Below, one piece after another: positions 35,616 through 44,407 of a stretch of 47,729 nucleotides of DNA. Both the position numbers and the translations under genes were made by a program. The stretch is from positions 1-47,729 of the forward strand of contig JAIOYL010000006.1 of NCBI GenBank assembly GCA_021741195.1, given 5' to 3'. The stretch's first letter is position 1. Every line of letters begins with the position of its first letter. Origin of the DNA: Sneathiella sp. GTDB taxonomy: Bacteria; Pseudomonadota; Alphaproteobacteria; Sneathiellales; Sneathiellaceae. The notes below the pieces were generated by a model. It was not told where the DNA came from, did no database searches, and saw nothing but the letters and a program-made list of their open reading frames with translations.

Positions 35616-36410
35616 ATGAGCGACTATAAGAAACTGATTTTTGATCGTGACGATACCGTCACGACCATTACCCTCAATCGCCCTGAAGTGCATAATGCTC
35701 TCGACAGGGAACTGTCGGCAGAGCTGAAAGAGGCCATTCTTGCCGTGCGCGCCGACCGGGAATGCCGGGTGATGATCCTGCGCGGGGCGGGCAATACCTT
35801 TTGCGCCGGCGATGATATCAAGGAATTCAATGAATGGCGGGGGGATGAATCCTACTGGCAGGTCCGGCTGTATCAGGAAACGGTGCAGCTGATCGAGGAC
35901 CTGACGCCGGTCACGATCGCCGCCGTCGATGGCGTCTGCACGGGCGGTGGGCTTGAATTGACCCTCGTCTGTGACTTTGTGGTGGCGACGGACCGTTCGC
36001 GCTGGGGCATGCCCGAGATAGACTGGGATATTACGCCGGGCTGGGGCGGCCTGTCGCGTATTCCAAAATTTGCCGGACGCCGCAAGGCGAAGGAATGGAA
36101 CCTGATCGGCATGCTGTTCTCCGCCGACAAGGCCGAGCGCTACGATCTTGTCAATCGTGTTGTGGCTCCGAAAGATCTCGAGAGCGAAGTTGCGAAACTG
36201 ACTGAAATCATGCTGCAAAAGCATCCGATGACTGTTCGCCGGACAAAATTTGCCTTGAACAAGAGTGCCGATTTGCCGGTTCAGGGGGCGCTCGCGTTTG
36301 AGGTTCCGATCATGCCCTATGCGCGCGGCTCTTCCGGTCTCAAGGATTTCAAGAACGGGGATAGCCGGAAAAGGCGGCGGGAACTGTCCAAGGATTTCTG
36401 GTCCGACTGA
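35616..36410 (+). CDS. Enoyl-CoA hydratase/isomerase family protein
   Basis: Crotonase-fold enzyme of 264 residues. CoA-binding and oxyanion-hole segments are LRGAGNTFCAGDDIKEF (about 53-69) and DGVCTGGGLELTLVCDFVVAT. The first catalytic Glu position of true hydratases is not clearly kept (the segment reads PEIDWDITPGWGG), so isomerase, hydratase or hydrolase activity is open. GGGAG lies 10 bases before the ATG at 35616. It is followed by an acyl-CoA synthetase gene on the same strand, 40 bases away. Confidence 0.85.
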   Translation: MSDYKKLIFDRDDTVTTITLNRPEVHNALDRELSAELKEAILAVRADRECRVMILRGAGNTFCAGDDIKEFNEWRGDESYWQVRLYQETVQLIEDLTPVTIAAVDGVCTGGGLELTLVCDFVVATDRSRWGMPEIDWDITPGWGGLSRIPKFAGRRKAKEWNLIGMLFSADKAERYDLVNRVVAPKDLESEVAKLTEIMLQKHPMTVRRTKFALNKSADLPVQGALAFEVPIMPYARGSSGLKDFKNGDSRKRRRELSKDFWSD

Positions 36411-36450
36411 AAAATTTAATCATGGGGTCGCGCCCTGGCGCGGCTTCGCA

Positions 36451-38115
36451 ATGGGTGTCAAAAGCAAGATGTTCCATTTATCGCAAGTCCTAGACTGTGT
36501 TACCGCCGCGATCCCGGAGCGGGAGGCGATTGTCTGCCGCGGCAAAAGATGGACCTTTGGCGATTTCCAGGATCGGTCGAACCGGCTTGCGAATGCCTTG
36601 CTTGCACTTGGGGTCGGCTGTCATACGGAACGCCGCGACCTGCGGAATTGGCAATCGGGTCAGGATCTGCTTGCGGTCTATCTTTACAACGGCAACGAAT
36701 ATCTCGAGACCATGTTTGGCGCCTTCAAGGCGCGGCTCGTGCCGTTTAATGTGAATTACCGCTACGTTGAGGAGGAGCTTGCCTATCTCCTCAATGATGC
36801 GAAGGCAAAGGTAATTGTCTATCAACGGAGCTTTGGCGAAAAGCTTGCAGCCATTCGTGACCAGCTCCCACATCTTGAAATATTTATAGAAATCGATGAT
36901 GGCGGTCCGTCCTTCATAGAAGAGGCAATCGATTACGAGACTCTTCTTGAAGCGGCCGCCTCCAGCCCTGTGGCGTTCCCCCACAGCCCGGACGATCTTT
37001 ATATCCTTTATACCGGAGGCACCACCGGTAAGCCAAAGGGCGTGCTCTGGCGGCAAGGGGATATCTGGATCTCGGTCCTGGGCGGGCGGCGGCTTTCGGA
37101 CAAAGGCATTATTGATAGCCTTGACGAAGTCGCCGCGACCGTCCGTGAGGGAACGATGCCTGTCATGCCCGCGCCACCCTTCATGCATGCGGCCGGGCAG
37201 TGGAATGCCATCATGGGGTTATTGTCCGGGAACACGGTGGTTATCCAGAACCGCGTTGAACAGCTGGATCCCGTCGATATTCTCGAGACAATCGAGCGGG
37301 AAAAGGTGGTGATGATCTCCATCGTCGGAGATGCCTTCGCGCTTCCGTTGATCGAGGAGATAAAAACCGGCCGTCACGATCTCGGCTCGCTGCGTTTCTT
37401 TCTGAACAGCGGTGCTCATTTATCGATCAGGAGCAAGAATGAACTTGTCCGACTGCTGCCGAAGATCCGGATTCTCGATTTCCTGGGCTCCTCTGAGGGC
37501 GGCAATCAGGGCCAACATGTGGATGATATTGAGGGGAATCCACCCGGAACCTTCCGCATGTCACCGGGCAGCGCCGTCCTTGATGAAACACTTACCTATC
37601 TACTCAAGCCTGGCCATGAAGGGTTGGGTTGGTGGGCGCGGCGACGCCATGTTCCCATTGGTTATCTCAACGATGAGGAGGCGACGAAGAAAACCTTCGT
37701 TGAACTGGAAGGCGAGCCCTTTGCCATCGCGGGCGACCGGGCGCAGCTACTTTCCGGCGACATCGTCCGGCTTTTCGGCAGGGATTCCCTTGTGATTAAC
37801 AGCGGCGGCGAGAAAGTTTTTGTCGAGGAAGTCGAAGAGGCCCTGAAAAAGCATCCGGCGGTCAAGGACGCCCTGGTCGTTGGCCGCGAGAGCGCCCGCT
37901 GGGGACTGGAAGTGACCGCCGTTGTCGCGCTGCAGGCGGGAATTGAGGCGAAGCCGCAAGAAATCCTTGAAGAATGTGCCCGCCATGTCGCCCGCTATAA
38001 ATTACCCAAGGCGATATTTTTTTCACGGGAAGTCGCGCGGCATGCCAATGGCAAGCCCGACTATACATGGGCGACGGCATTTGTTGCGGAGCAGAAATCT
38101 CAAGCCGAGGCCTGA
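36451..38115 (+). CDS. Acyl-CoA synthetase (AMP-forming)
   Basis: Activates a carboxylic acid to its CoA thioester with ATP. About 554 residues from the ATG at 36451; no clear ribosome binding site is seen, and an ATG at 36469 is an alternative. The ANL-family motifs are present: phosphate loop YTGGTTGKPKGVLW (about residue 187), FLNSGAHLS, DFLGSSEGGNQG, and the hinge GDIVRLFGRDSLVINSGGEKVF. The catalytic C-terminal lysine is expected in HANGKPDY. It is placed next to the enoyl-CoA hydratase gene. Its end overlaps the convergent HxlR gene by 16 bases. Confidence 0.9.
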   Translation: MGVKSKMFHLSQVLDCVTAAIPEREAIVCRGKRWTFGDFQDRSNRLANALLALGVGCHTERRDLRNWQSGQDLLAVYLYNGNEYLETMFGAFKARLVPFNVNYRYVEEELAYLLNDAKAKVIVYQRSFGEKLAAIRDQLPHLEIFIEIDDGGPSFIEEAIDYETLLEAAASSPVAFPHSPDDLYILYTGGTTGKPKGVLWRQGDIWISVLGGRRLSDKGIIDSLDEVAATVREGTMPVMPAPPFMHAAGQWNAIMGLLSGNTVVIQNRVEQLDPVDILETIEREKVVMISIVGDAFALPLIEEIKTGRHDLGSLRFFLNSGAHLSIRSKNELVRLLPKIRILDFLGSSEGGNQGQHVDDIEGNPPGTFRMSPGSAVLDETLTYLLKPGHEGLGWWARRRHVPIGYLNDEEATKKTFVELEGEPFAIAGDRAQLLSGDIVRLFGRDSLVINSGGEKVFVEEVEEALKKHPAVKDALVVGRESARWGLEVTAVVALQAGIEAKPQEILEECARHVARYKLPKAIFFSREVARHANGKPDYTWATAFVAEQKSQAEA

Positions 38116-39065
38116 TACGCAATATCGTCCAGGGTTACAGCCATCTCACAGGATCGACAACGCAGCTCCACAGAGAATTGGTGACCGCAGCTCTTATGCG
38201 TCAGGAGCAAAGGCGGTCCCTTTGAACCGGCGAGCCATTTATCTCCCCAGGCAATAATCGCGAGCGGAACCGCATAAAGTGCCAAGCCCTTCTCGGTTAA
38301 TCTGTATTCAGAGCGGTGAGGGTAATCCGGCACGGGAGCGGTGCGTAAAACTTCCGCCGAAACCAGCCGCTTCAGTCGAGCCGTCAGGATGTTGCTAGCG
38401 ATTGACAGGCGATGCTGAAACGCATCAAAACGTCGGATGCCGTAAAAGCATTCACGAATAATCAGAAAACTCCAGGGATCGCCGATCGTCGCCATGGCAC
38501 GGGCAATGGAACAGGGCCTTTGACGCTCAAGCAAAGCCTGCTCCACATAGCGCATTTTCGCAAATTTCTCACGGCCCTTGCTGCGGCGCTTGATCCGGCT
38601 TTCGAAACTGACGTCCCTTGGATCCACCGGTTGATGACAATGCGAGCAGACAATGGCATTTTTCAGCTTGTGGCCGCATTCCTTATGGATCAGCCGCTCC
38701 GGCGTCGAGCCATCGGATGCCCAGTCCTCTCCCCAGTTAAGCGCCGCGACCAGGGCAGGCAAAAGACCACGACCCTGGTTCGTGAGGAAATATCCTTTTC
38801 GTAAGCCCTCAGGATTGAGAGAGCGTTGTTCCAGCACGCCATGGCGCACGAGGCGCCTGAGTACGCGCTTCAGCGACTCACGGGCAATGCCGAGATTTGA
38901 CTGAAAACCGTCGAACTGAACGACGCCATCAAACAGCGCTTCTCTGAGTACCAGAAATGTCCAGGCGCCGCCCAAAACCTCGAAGGAACGTTCAACGGAG
39001 CAACTGCTTTCAGGCAACATTTCGTTCTGCAACATTTCGCCTGTATAACATTGTTGAGCTTTCAA
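38100..39065 (-). CDS. Tandem-domain HxlR-type transcriptional regulator
   Basis: DNA-binding regulator of 321 residues, about three times the usual HxlR size, because it holds two HxlR winged-helix domains in one chain. The first (about 20-120) reads CSVERSFEVLGGAWTFLVLREALFDG, split across its helices. The second (about 180-290) reads CSIARAMATIGDPWSFLIIRECFYG. Each is followed by a small cysteine motif (CGH then CSHC; CGH then CRSC) that could bind metal. It would bind DNA as a built-in dimer. It is divergent from the quinone-oxidoreductase-like gene, and direct repeats of GAGACTTTT lie in between. Confidence 0.88.
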   Translation of the reverse strand: MKAQQCYTGEMLQNEMLPESSCSVERSFEVLGGAWTFLVLREALFDGVVQFDGFQSNLGIARESLKRVLRRLVRHGVLEQRSLNPEGLRKGYFLTNQGRGLLPALVAALNWGEDWASDGSTPERLIHKECGHKLKNAIVCSHCHQPVDPRDVSFESRIKRRSKGREKFAKMRYVEQALLERQRPCSIARAMATIGDPWSFLIIRECFYGIRRFDAFQHRLSIASNILTARLKRLVSAEVLRTAPVPDYPHRSEYRLTEKGLALYAVPLAIIAWGDKWLAGSKGPPLLLTHKSCGHQFSVELRCRSCEMAVTLDDIAYQASA

Positions 39066-39068
39066 AAC

Positions 39069-39099
39069 GAGACTTTTATACTTGTGATATGAGACTTTT
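39069..39099 (+). promoter_or_regulatory. 22-bp-spaced direct repeat GAGACTTTT, candidate HxlR operator
   Basis: GAGACTTTT at 39069-39077 and 39091-39099, two helical turns apart, directly upstream of the HxlR start at 39065 and in the leader of the divergent gene. A partial inverse, AGTCTT, follows at 39106-39111. Same-face direct repeats suit a regulator with two tandem DNA-binding domains. Confidence 0.5.
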
Positions 39100-39143
39100 G
39101 TGGATAGTCTTGATACTTAGAGCGACAAGACGGAATAATAAGA

Positions 39144-40118
39144 ATGAAAGCGATTGTTGTCAGCGACACGAAGGGTCTGGAAAGCCTGCAACTGACGGAT
39201 TTCCCCCTGCCCGATGTACGTCCTCGCGGCGTTATTGTTGAGATCAGAATCGCCGCGCTCAATTTCCCGGATGTCTTGCAGCCGAGCGGTCTTTATCAGG
39301 ATCAGCCCGAACTTCCCTTTGTCCTGGGATTGGAATTTTCCGGCATCGTAAGGGAGGCCGGCGAGGAATGCCGTCTTTTAAAAACCGGGGACCGGGTTGT
39401 TGGCATGGGTCAGGGCGCGTTGGGACAATTCAGCTCCGCCCGCGAACAGATGTGCTTCAAGTTGCCGGACTGCATGCCACATGATCTTGGCGCGGCGATT
39501 CCGCTCGCCGGGGGGACCGCAATGTACGGCCTCAAATACTGTGGACAGCTTGTTGCAGGAGAAACCCTCGTCGTTCTCGGCGCAGCTGGTGGTACAGGAA
39601 ATTATGCGGTGCAGATTGGGAAGGCGCTCGGCGCCAGGGTCGTCGCCGTCTGCTCCAGCCCGGAAAAGATGCGATCGGCTATGGCGGCGGGTGCAGATGT
39701 TGTAATTAACTATCGCGTCGAAGACCTGAAAGAGCGTCTAAGGGAACTCACTGACGATAAAGGCGTTGACGTGGTGTATGATCCTGTCGGCGGCGATCTT
39801 TTTGACATCTGCGCACGGCGAATGGCGATAGGCGGAAGGATACTGATAGTCGGCTTTGCGTCGGGCCGCATTCCGGATCTCGGCGTTAATATGCCTCTCA
39901 TCAAGTCATACGCGGTGCTGGGCGTAAACTGGTCGCTGACGGCCTGGCACCGGCCGGAAATTTCGAGCCGGGTAATGGCGGATCTTTTTGATCTGTGCGA
40001 GCGGGGCCTGGTGCGCCCGGTCATCGACAAGGTCTATCCGTTGGAAGAGGCGAAAGCCGCACTGGCCCGCCTTGAAAACCAGCAGGCCATAGGTAAAACT
40101 CTGATTCAGGTTGGCTGA
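39144..40118 (+). CDS. NADPH:quinone reductase-like (zinc-independent MDR) oxidoreductase
   Basis: Medium-chain dehydrogenase/reductase of 324 residues in the quinone oxidoreductase branch. The N-terminal GroES-like domain is followed by a nucleotide-binding domain with VLGAAGGTGNYAVQIGKALGA (the AAGG-x-G variant of the family) and VINYRVEDLKERLRE. VVYDPVGGDLFD and GRILIVGFASGRIPDLG are typical. No zinc-binding cysteine set is seen. It is divergent from the HxlR regulator and near the acyl-CoA genes, so it may be an enoyl-CoA or quinone reductase controlled by that regulator. Its end overlaps the next, convergent gene by 13 bases. Confidence 0.88.
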   Translation: MKAIVVSDTKGLESLQLTDFPLPDVRPRGVIVEIRIAALNFPDVLQPSGLYQDQPELPFVLGLEFSGIVREAGEECRLLKTGDRVVGMGQGALGQFSSAREQMCFKLPDCMPHDLGAAIPLAGGTAMYGLKYCGQLVAGETLVVLGAAGGTGNYAVQIGKALGARVVAVCSSPEKMRSAMAAGADVVINYRVEDLKERLRELTDDKGVDVVYDPVGGDLFDICARRMAIGGRILIVGFASGRIPDLGVNMPLIKSYAVLGVNWSLTAWHRPEISSRVMADLFDLCERGLVRPVIDKVYPLEEAKAALARLENQQAIGKTLIQVG

Positions 40119-40570
40119 TCAACGTTGCCGCGGTTCGACTTTCGATTTGAAATCCAGATGTCCAGCGACCAATGATCACGATGGCGGAGCAGCCAGAGGG
40201 CGGCAAACCCTCCAAGCGCCGCCACGGCAATGGCGTTATTGCGATTGACCGGGAAATTATCCTCGATAACAAAGGGCGCAATCAGGGTCGGAAAAATGAC
40301 GATTACCGTAACAAGATGCATGAGGAACAGGAGCCCATAGGTAAAGATGCGCCAAAACCCGAGCGCGGCCAGCACACAAATGACGATCTGTGCGCCGCCC
40401 ATGAAATAGGGCATTGTCTCGCCAATGTCGATTCCGTGAAAATATCCCCAGATACGAACATATTGTCCCGGTTCAATAATCTTGTTGGTGGCCCAGACGA
40501 ATATAAACCAAGCAAGCCCAACGCGCAGCAGCAAGAGCGCAAGCGCCTCCTGTTTGTAGTGATCAGTCAT
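40106..40570 (-). CDS. DoxX-like small membrane protein
   Basis: A 154-residue inner-membrane protein with about four hydrophobic segments (LALLLLRVGLAWFIFVWATN, YFMGGAQIVICVLAALGFW, FLMHLVTVIVIFPTLIAPF, NAIAVAALGGFAALWLL). The layout and the early arginine in LLRVGLAW resemble DoxX/DoxD-type proteins, whose role in most bacteria is unknown. The ATG at 40570 has a GAAGGG site; an upstream in-frame start is less likely. It overlaps the end of the convergent MDR gene. Confidence 0.65.
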   Translation of the reverse strand: MTDHYKQEALALLLLRVGLAWFIFVWATNKIIEPGQYVRIWGYFHGIDIGETMPYFMGGAQIVICVLAALGFWRIFTYGLLFLMHLVTVIVIFPTLIAPFVIEDNFPVNRNNAIAVAALGGFAALWLLRHRDHWSLDIWISNRKSNRGNVDQPT

Positions 40571-40789
40571 TGCGGCCCTTCTTTCATAATTTAGAGAAAC
40601 CCTTTTCGGCGTAATAGCAGAGGGCGGGCGCAATTCACGTACACAAGTTCTCACCGTTATGTGAACAAAATAGGTAATTAAATAAAACGATGGTCACACT
40701 GTGAGTATTGAGGCAAATCAATGCGGGCCAGGTTGCATCCATATTTAACCTGCTTATCTATGATATAGCTAAATCGAAAAGGAGCAGAA

Positions 40790-41023
40790 ATGACGCACGT
40801 CCCACATGAGCTCGCTGAAGAATTTCCAGAAGCAAAAGAGCAGATTCATACACTCACTCAATCTGACGTGCATTTCGCAAAGCTTGCGGATGAATATCAT
40901 TCCCTGAATCGGGAAATTCACCGGATTGAAACCAATGTCGCCCCGGCGGACGAAGGATATGAAAAACAACTCCGGCGGCAGCGCCTGGCAATAAAAGACC
41001 AGATCAACACCTATCTTGCCTAA
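40790..41023 (+). CDS. YdcH/DUF465 family protein
   Basis: A 77-residue, all-helical, highly charged protein of the DUF465 family; the pattern LTQSDVHFAKLADEYHSLNREIHRIE followed by LRRQRLAIKDQINTYL is diagnostic. Predicted as a helical hairpin or short coiled coil in the cytoplasm; function unknown. AAAGGAG lies 7 bases before the ATG. It converges on the formate/nitrite channel gene. Confidence 0.9.
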   Translation: MTHVPHELAEEFPEAKEQIHTLTQSDVHFAKLADEYHSLNREIHRIETNVAPADEGYEKQLRRQRLAIKDQINTYLA

Positions 41024-41037
41024 GCCGCAGTCCGTTT

Positions 41038-41838
41038 CTAAGATTTCCGCAAATATATAATCCAGTAGACGAGCGCGACGAGCCCGCCGCCGCCGACAAT
41101 ATTGCCGGCGGTTACAACCAGTAAATTTAGGAAGAGTGCAGAAAATGTGACAATTTCCGATCCCGCGAGATATCCAATCGGAATTAGGTACATATTGGCG
41201 ACGGAATGCTCAAATCCGAGGGCGACAAAAGCGGAGATCGGGAAAATAATCGCGAGGATTTTCCCAGTCACGGTGCGGGCTGAGAAACAAAGCCAAACAG
41301 CAAGGCACACCAGCGTATTGCACAGGATGCCGCGGAAGAAGGCTTCATGAAGAGGTAGCGCGATCTTAGCATCTGCAATGCTGACGGCGGTTTTTGCGAC
41401 AGCGCCACCGTCAAGCAACAGGATACCTGAAAGGGTAATGATTGCGGCAGTTCCAAGGGCGCCGATAAAATTACCGATATAGACAATGCCCCAGTTCCGA
41501 AGTAGCTGACGGTGCGTTACTTTGCGGCTCGCCCAGGCCATGGCGATAAGATTATTGCCGGTAAAGAGCTCTGCGCCGCCCACGATAACCAGGATGAGGC
41601 CCGTTGAAAATGCAAGGCCACCCAGAAGACGAGCCACGCCAAACCCCAAACCGCTGTCCGTGATTACCAAGGTGTAGAATGCAGCGCCCATGGCAATAAA
41701 CGCACCGGCCAGGATAGCCAGCATCAAGGTCGGAATAAATTCCTGCGTCGTCTTGGCTACCCCCATCGTTTCAACCCTCAGTGCAATCTCCCTGGGGCTG
41801 TAGGCGTCAAAAGCATGTTCGAGCGGATCGTTGGGCAT
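41038..41838 (-). CDS. Formate/nitrite transporter family channel
   Basis: FocA/NirC-type pentameric channel for small anions, 266 residues with six membrane segments. The signature GGAELFTGNNLIAMAWASRKVT (first signature, between segments 2 and 3) and the EHSVANMYLIPIG segment with the central-pore histidine are both visible. Formate, nitrite or hydrosulphide cannot be told apart from sequence. No formate lyase or nitrite reductase gene is nearby. The cluster of nitrogen genes makes nitrite plausible, not shown. Confidence 0.9.
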   Translation of the reverse strand: MPNDPLEHAFDAYSPREIALRVETMGVAKTTQEFIPTLMLAILAGAFIAMGAAFYTLVITDSGLGFGVARLLGGLAFSTGLILVIVGGAELFTGNNLIAMAWASRKVTHRQLLRNWGIVYIGNFIGALGTAAIITLSGILLLDGGAVAKTAVSIADAKIALPLHEAFFRGILCNTLVCLAVWLCFSARTVTGKILAIIFPISAFVALGFEHSVANMYLIPIGYLAGSEIVTFSALFLNLLVVTAGNIVGGGGLVALVYWIIYLRKS

Positions 41839-41970
41839 ATGTATGACAGTCTTATAAGATTATTCTTTATACCGTACGGGAAAGCGCCTTCTATGCAAAG
41901 GCTTCGCCGTAATCAACGGATGCTGCAGGATATTGCTTTTGCCGGAATAATTTCAGGGTAAACTGAAACG

Positions 41971-42390
41971 ATGATCAGGATAACCGCAAATATCGTTCTC
42001 GATGACGACGAGATCCGGGAAAGCTTCATCCGGGCATCCGGACCCGGCGGGCAAAATGTTAACAAAGTGGAGACAGCTGTCCAGATCCGGTTCGACGCAA
42101 AGAACAGTCCGAATCTTTCTGTTCCCGTATATGAAAGGCTTGCCGAACTCGCCGGACAGAAAATGACAAAGGACGGAGTTCTGGTCCTGACCGCCAGTGA
42201 GTTTCGTAGTCAGGATCGAAATCGCAAGACAGCTATCGACCGGCTCACGGCCTTGATTCGGAAAGCAGCCGTGGCCCCCAAATACCGCCGTCCGACGAAG
42301 CCAACATATTCCTCGAAGCTGAAACGGCTCGAAAAAAAGCAGCAGCGGGGCGGCATCAAAAAAAATCGGAGGAGAGTTGAACCGGACTGA
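41971..42390 (+). CDS. arfB: Ribosome-rescue peptidyl-tRNA hydrolase ArfB
   Basis: Frees peptides from ribosomes stalled at the end of broken mRNA, entering the empty A site. It is 139 residues, the usual size. The catalytic GGQ is in SGPGGQNVNKVETAV (GGQ at about 26-28), then SEFRSQDRNRKTAIDRL. A basic tail follows (PTKPTYSSKLKRLEKKQQRGGIKKNRRRVEPD, positions about 107-139), which in the family lies in the mRNA channel. The start ATG at 41971 fits the family beginning. It stands alone, convergent with nothing near. Confidence 0.93.
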   Translation: MIRITANIVLDDDEIRESFIRASGPGGQNVNKVETAVQIRFDAKNSPNLSVPVYERLAELAGQKMTKDGVLVLTASEFRSQDRNRKTAIDRLTALIRKAAVAPKYRRPTKPTYSSKLKRLEKKQQRGGIKKNRRRVEPD

Positions 42391-42665
42391 ACGGTTAGCT
42401 TAGCCTTTCCCCGCGAATTCCGCCCGGGGTTGGTTATTTGGCGGCGTCCGGCTATTCCTATATTTGCATGCTTCTCACTGTGGCCCATTGACTTATTGAA
42501 AATACAGTCTAAATAGTGGCCTACGTGTTACATTCGTTTTGACTTGCCTAATTAGCCGGTACGCCGACTAGCTTAGTTATTCCCTGACAATGTGATCGTT
42601 AAACGGACTGCAGTCGCGCATGGTGTGCGGCGCGGAGTTCACGTTGCTATAAGAGGAATAAAACT

Positions 42666-42875
42666 ATGGCTACTGGTACTGTAAAATGGTTCAACCCGAC
42701 AAAGGGTTTTGGATTTATCGAGCCTGATGATGGCTCAAATGACGCTTTCGTTCACATTTCGGCCGTTGAACGCGCCGGACTGAATACCCTGAATGAAGGC
42801 CAGAAGGTTTCTTTCGAACTCGAAGCCGGCAAAAACGGCAAATCTTCTGCGGAAAATCTTTCCGTAATCAAATAA
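42666..42875 (+). CDS. Cold-shock protein, CspA family
   Basis: A 69-residue single-stranded nucleic acid-binding OB-fold protein. RNP1 KGFGFIEP and RNP2 DAFVHISAV are intact, with the start [17 protein letters not shown] standard. AGAGGAAT lies 7 bases before the ATG. The 275 bases upstream hold no gene; a long structured leader is typical for csp genes and may be here (a TTGACT box at 42539 has no convincing -10 partner). A GC-rich hairpin follows at 42888. Confidence 0.95.
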   Translation: MATGTVKWFNPTKGFGFIEPDDGSNDAFVHISAVERAGLNTLNEGQKVSFELEAGKNGKSSAENLSVIK

Positions 42876-42887
42876 TTGCGAAAAAGC

Positions 42888-42916
42888 GCCGCCTCCGGCA
42901 ATTTGTTGGGGGCGGC
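42888..42916 (+). terminator. GC-rich hairpin after the csp gene
   Basis: GCCGCCTCC (42888-42896) pairs with GGGGGCGGC (42908-42916), one wobble pair, 12 bases past the csp stop. No T run follows, so it may stabilise the transcript or act with Rho. Confidence 0.5.
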
Positions 42917-43093
42917 ACCACGATGCAAGCAATAAGCAACATCGCTATCTATAGAGACGTTAAGAAGCTGAGCGATATTTTTGTGGCCTGTCTCTTGTCT
43001 CGGACTTTGCAAAAAAGCTCAAAAGCTTTCGGCACTGCCATGCGGTAGAAAATTATCGCTTCTTATGCTCAAGCCGCTGCAAAGGAATCCAGA

Positions 43094-43261
43094 ATGAAAA
43101 AATCCCTGAAATCAACGGCGAGCGAACAGTTCACTCTGAGCCAGAAGAAGGCAAGAACCTTTATCAAGGAAAAGGACAAGGCGGAGCAGGAGCGAGCGGA
43201 TAAAACTGCTCGACTTAAAGCTCTTCGCTTGGCAAAGGCAACCTCAGACCGTAAAAAATAA
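43094..43261 (+). CDS. Small Lys/Ala-rich protein (55 residues)
   Basis: A short, highly charged and helical protein, beginning MKKSLKSTASEQFTLSQKKA and ending LKALRLAKATSDRKK. No hydrophobic core, signal or motif is evident. AAGGAA lies 8 bases before the ATG at 43094, and the codon use looks coding. Similar small proteins with a closing LRALRLAKEA-like sequence are found across Alphaproteobacteria without assigned function; nucleic acid binding is possible from its charge. The 218 bases between the csp gene and this one hold a 41-codon frame at 42923 without a ribosome site, which I do not count. Confidence 0.7.
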   Translation: MKKSLKSTASEQFTLSQKKARTFIKEKDKAEQERADKTARLKALRLAKATSDRKK

Positions 43262-43663
43262 CTCGGTCACGTGAACTTCATTCGGGCAATCTGACGGCTT
43301 GCAAGCTATTTCCCACCGTTGCCGAACCATATCCTCACCAAATATGAGCTGGACTGCTCCGACATCGTAAACGATGATAGCCGTGCAAGTGGTAAAAAAC
43401 ATATAGGATCGAAGACGCTTTCAAGGAACTCTCTATCCGGGAACAATTCAGCGACAAGGGACGCGAGCGTTGATGTTTGGAAACTGGAAAATTGCCTTCC
43501 TGTTGCTTATCGGGTGGCCTGAGCGTGTCTCAATCCGCACCCTGCCGTCTGAGAAAGGTGGAAGCACCCTCGCCATCTATAGCCGTTCAGTCTACGGCCA
43601 ATCAGATTTTGGCACCAATAAAAGCCGAATTGGAACCTCGCTTTCTACACTTGAAAACGCATT
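43262..43663. other. Gene-poor stretch, no supported gene
   Basis: About 400 bases between the 55-residue gene and the convergent membrane protein. Short frames exist (for example 43470-43667 and 43477-43761), but none has a ribosome binding site, a family match or a start with support. It may contain decayed coding sequence. Confidence 0.5.
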
Positions 43664-44407
43664 CTAGGTCATTGTTTTTCGGGGTTTGTCGGCGGCCTTG
43701 CCCGCATACATGTATAAGCCATCCCACGTCCGCTCAGCGTATGACAAAAGGGCATATATGAAGACTATCACGCCAAACATCTCCAAACACTCTTCAAGGT
43801 TTGCAATAAGGTAGTAAGTTAAATCTCCATACTTTTCCCACTCTATCGGCTGGTACCACGATACGCCGATATAGAGACCACCGACCGCTTCCATACCCAA
43901 TGCGCCGCTGACAAAAAGTACGCCAGATAGCGCAAACAAAAGCCGTGTCCTCGGCGGTAATGATAAAATAAATCTAAAATAGACGACCGCTAAAACCAGG
44001 ACAAAAGTGCCATATGGAATAAGCCATACAAAATTGTCAAAATCGGACGGCGCGTGGAACCGCCAGAAAATCTTGATTATGAGTTCATGAATAGAAATAT
44101 TTTCGTCAACAGAAAGGTAAAGGAAAATAAGTGCAAGGCCTAGCCAATATTTAGAGTCTTTGCTCCTTTCTATCCGTCGAATGAGCCCCAACGCGAGAAG
44201 TATAGTGGCGGCAAAAAGCAAATCAAATGAGGAAAAATAGGATGGAATATTCGCTTCAGTATCGACATCAAAAAGATAATATAACGTAGGGTGCCAACGA
44301 TGGTATCCATATGCCAGAATTGACACAAATAAACTGGTGGCAACAAGCAATATTGCGACAGCCGATAGAAATAAAAATATCTTTTTTGAATCCAATATAA
44401 CGCCCAT
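43664..44407 (-). CDS. Unknown multi-pass membrane protein
   Basis: Not assigned to a named family. It has 247 residues with about six or seven hydrophobic segments, a first at residues 10-33 (FLFLSAVAILLVATSLFVSI). A conserved-looking LSVDENISIHELIIKIFWRF lies in the third/fourth loop; a similar D-E-x-x-x-x-H-E pattern occurs in a widespread family of uncharacterised membrane proteins. Charged, polar residues (Asp-Glu, His-Glu) in this position suggest a functional site. The gene is more AT-rich than its neighbours and lies in a gene-poor patch, which points to recent acquisition. The ATG at 44407 is the only good start. Confidence 0.7.
   Translation of the reverse strand: MGVILDSKKIFLFLSAVAILLVATSLFVSILAYGYHRWHPTLYYLFDVDTEANIPSYFSSFDLLFAATILLALGLIRRIERSKDSKYWLGLALIFLYLSVDENISIHELIIKIFWRFHAPSDFDNFVWLIPYGTFVLVLAVVYFRFILSLPPRTRLLFALSGVLFVSGALGMEAVGGLYIGVSWYQPIEWEKYGDLTYYLIANLEECLEMFGVIVFIYALLSYAERTWDGLYMYAGKAADKPRKTMT

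Noticed and set aside
42540-42560. TTGCCTAATTAGCC upstream of the csp gene, similar to the nitrogen element
   Set aside because: No sigma-54 promoter nearby and csp genes are not expected in this regulon; likely chance.
42923-43048. 41-codon frame between the csp gene and the 55-residue gene
   Set aside because: No ribosome binding site and no recognisable composition.
43604-43622. TGGCACCAATAAAAGC resembling a sigma-54 promoter
   Set aside because: The TTGC -12 element is missing.
43319-43761. Several short overlapping plus-strand frames
   Set aside because: None has start support or family similarity; they overlap each other and the membrane protein gene.
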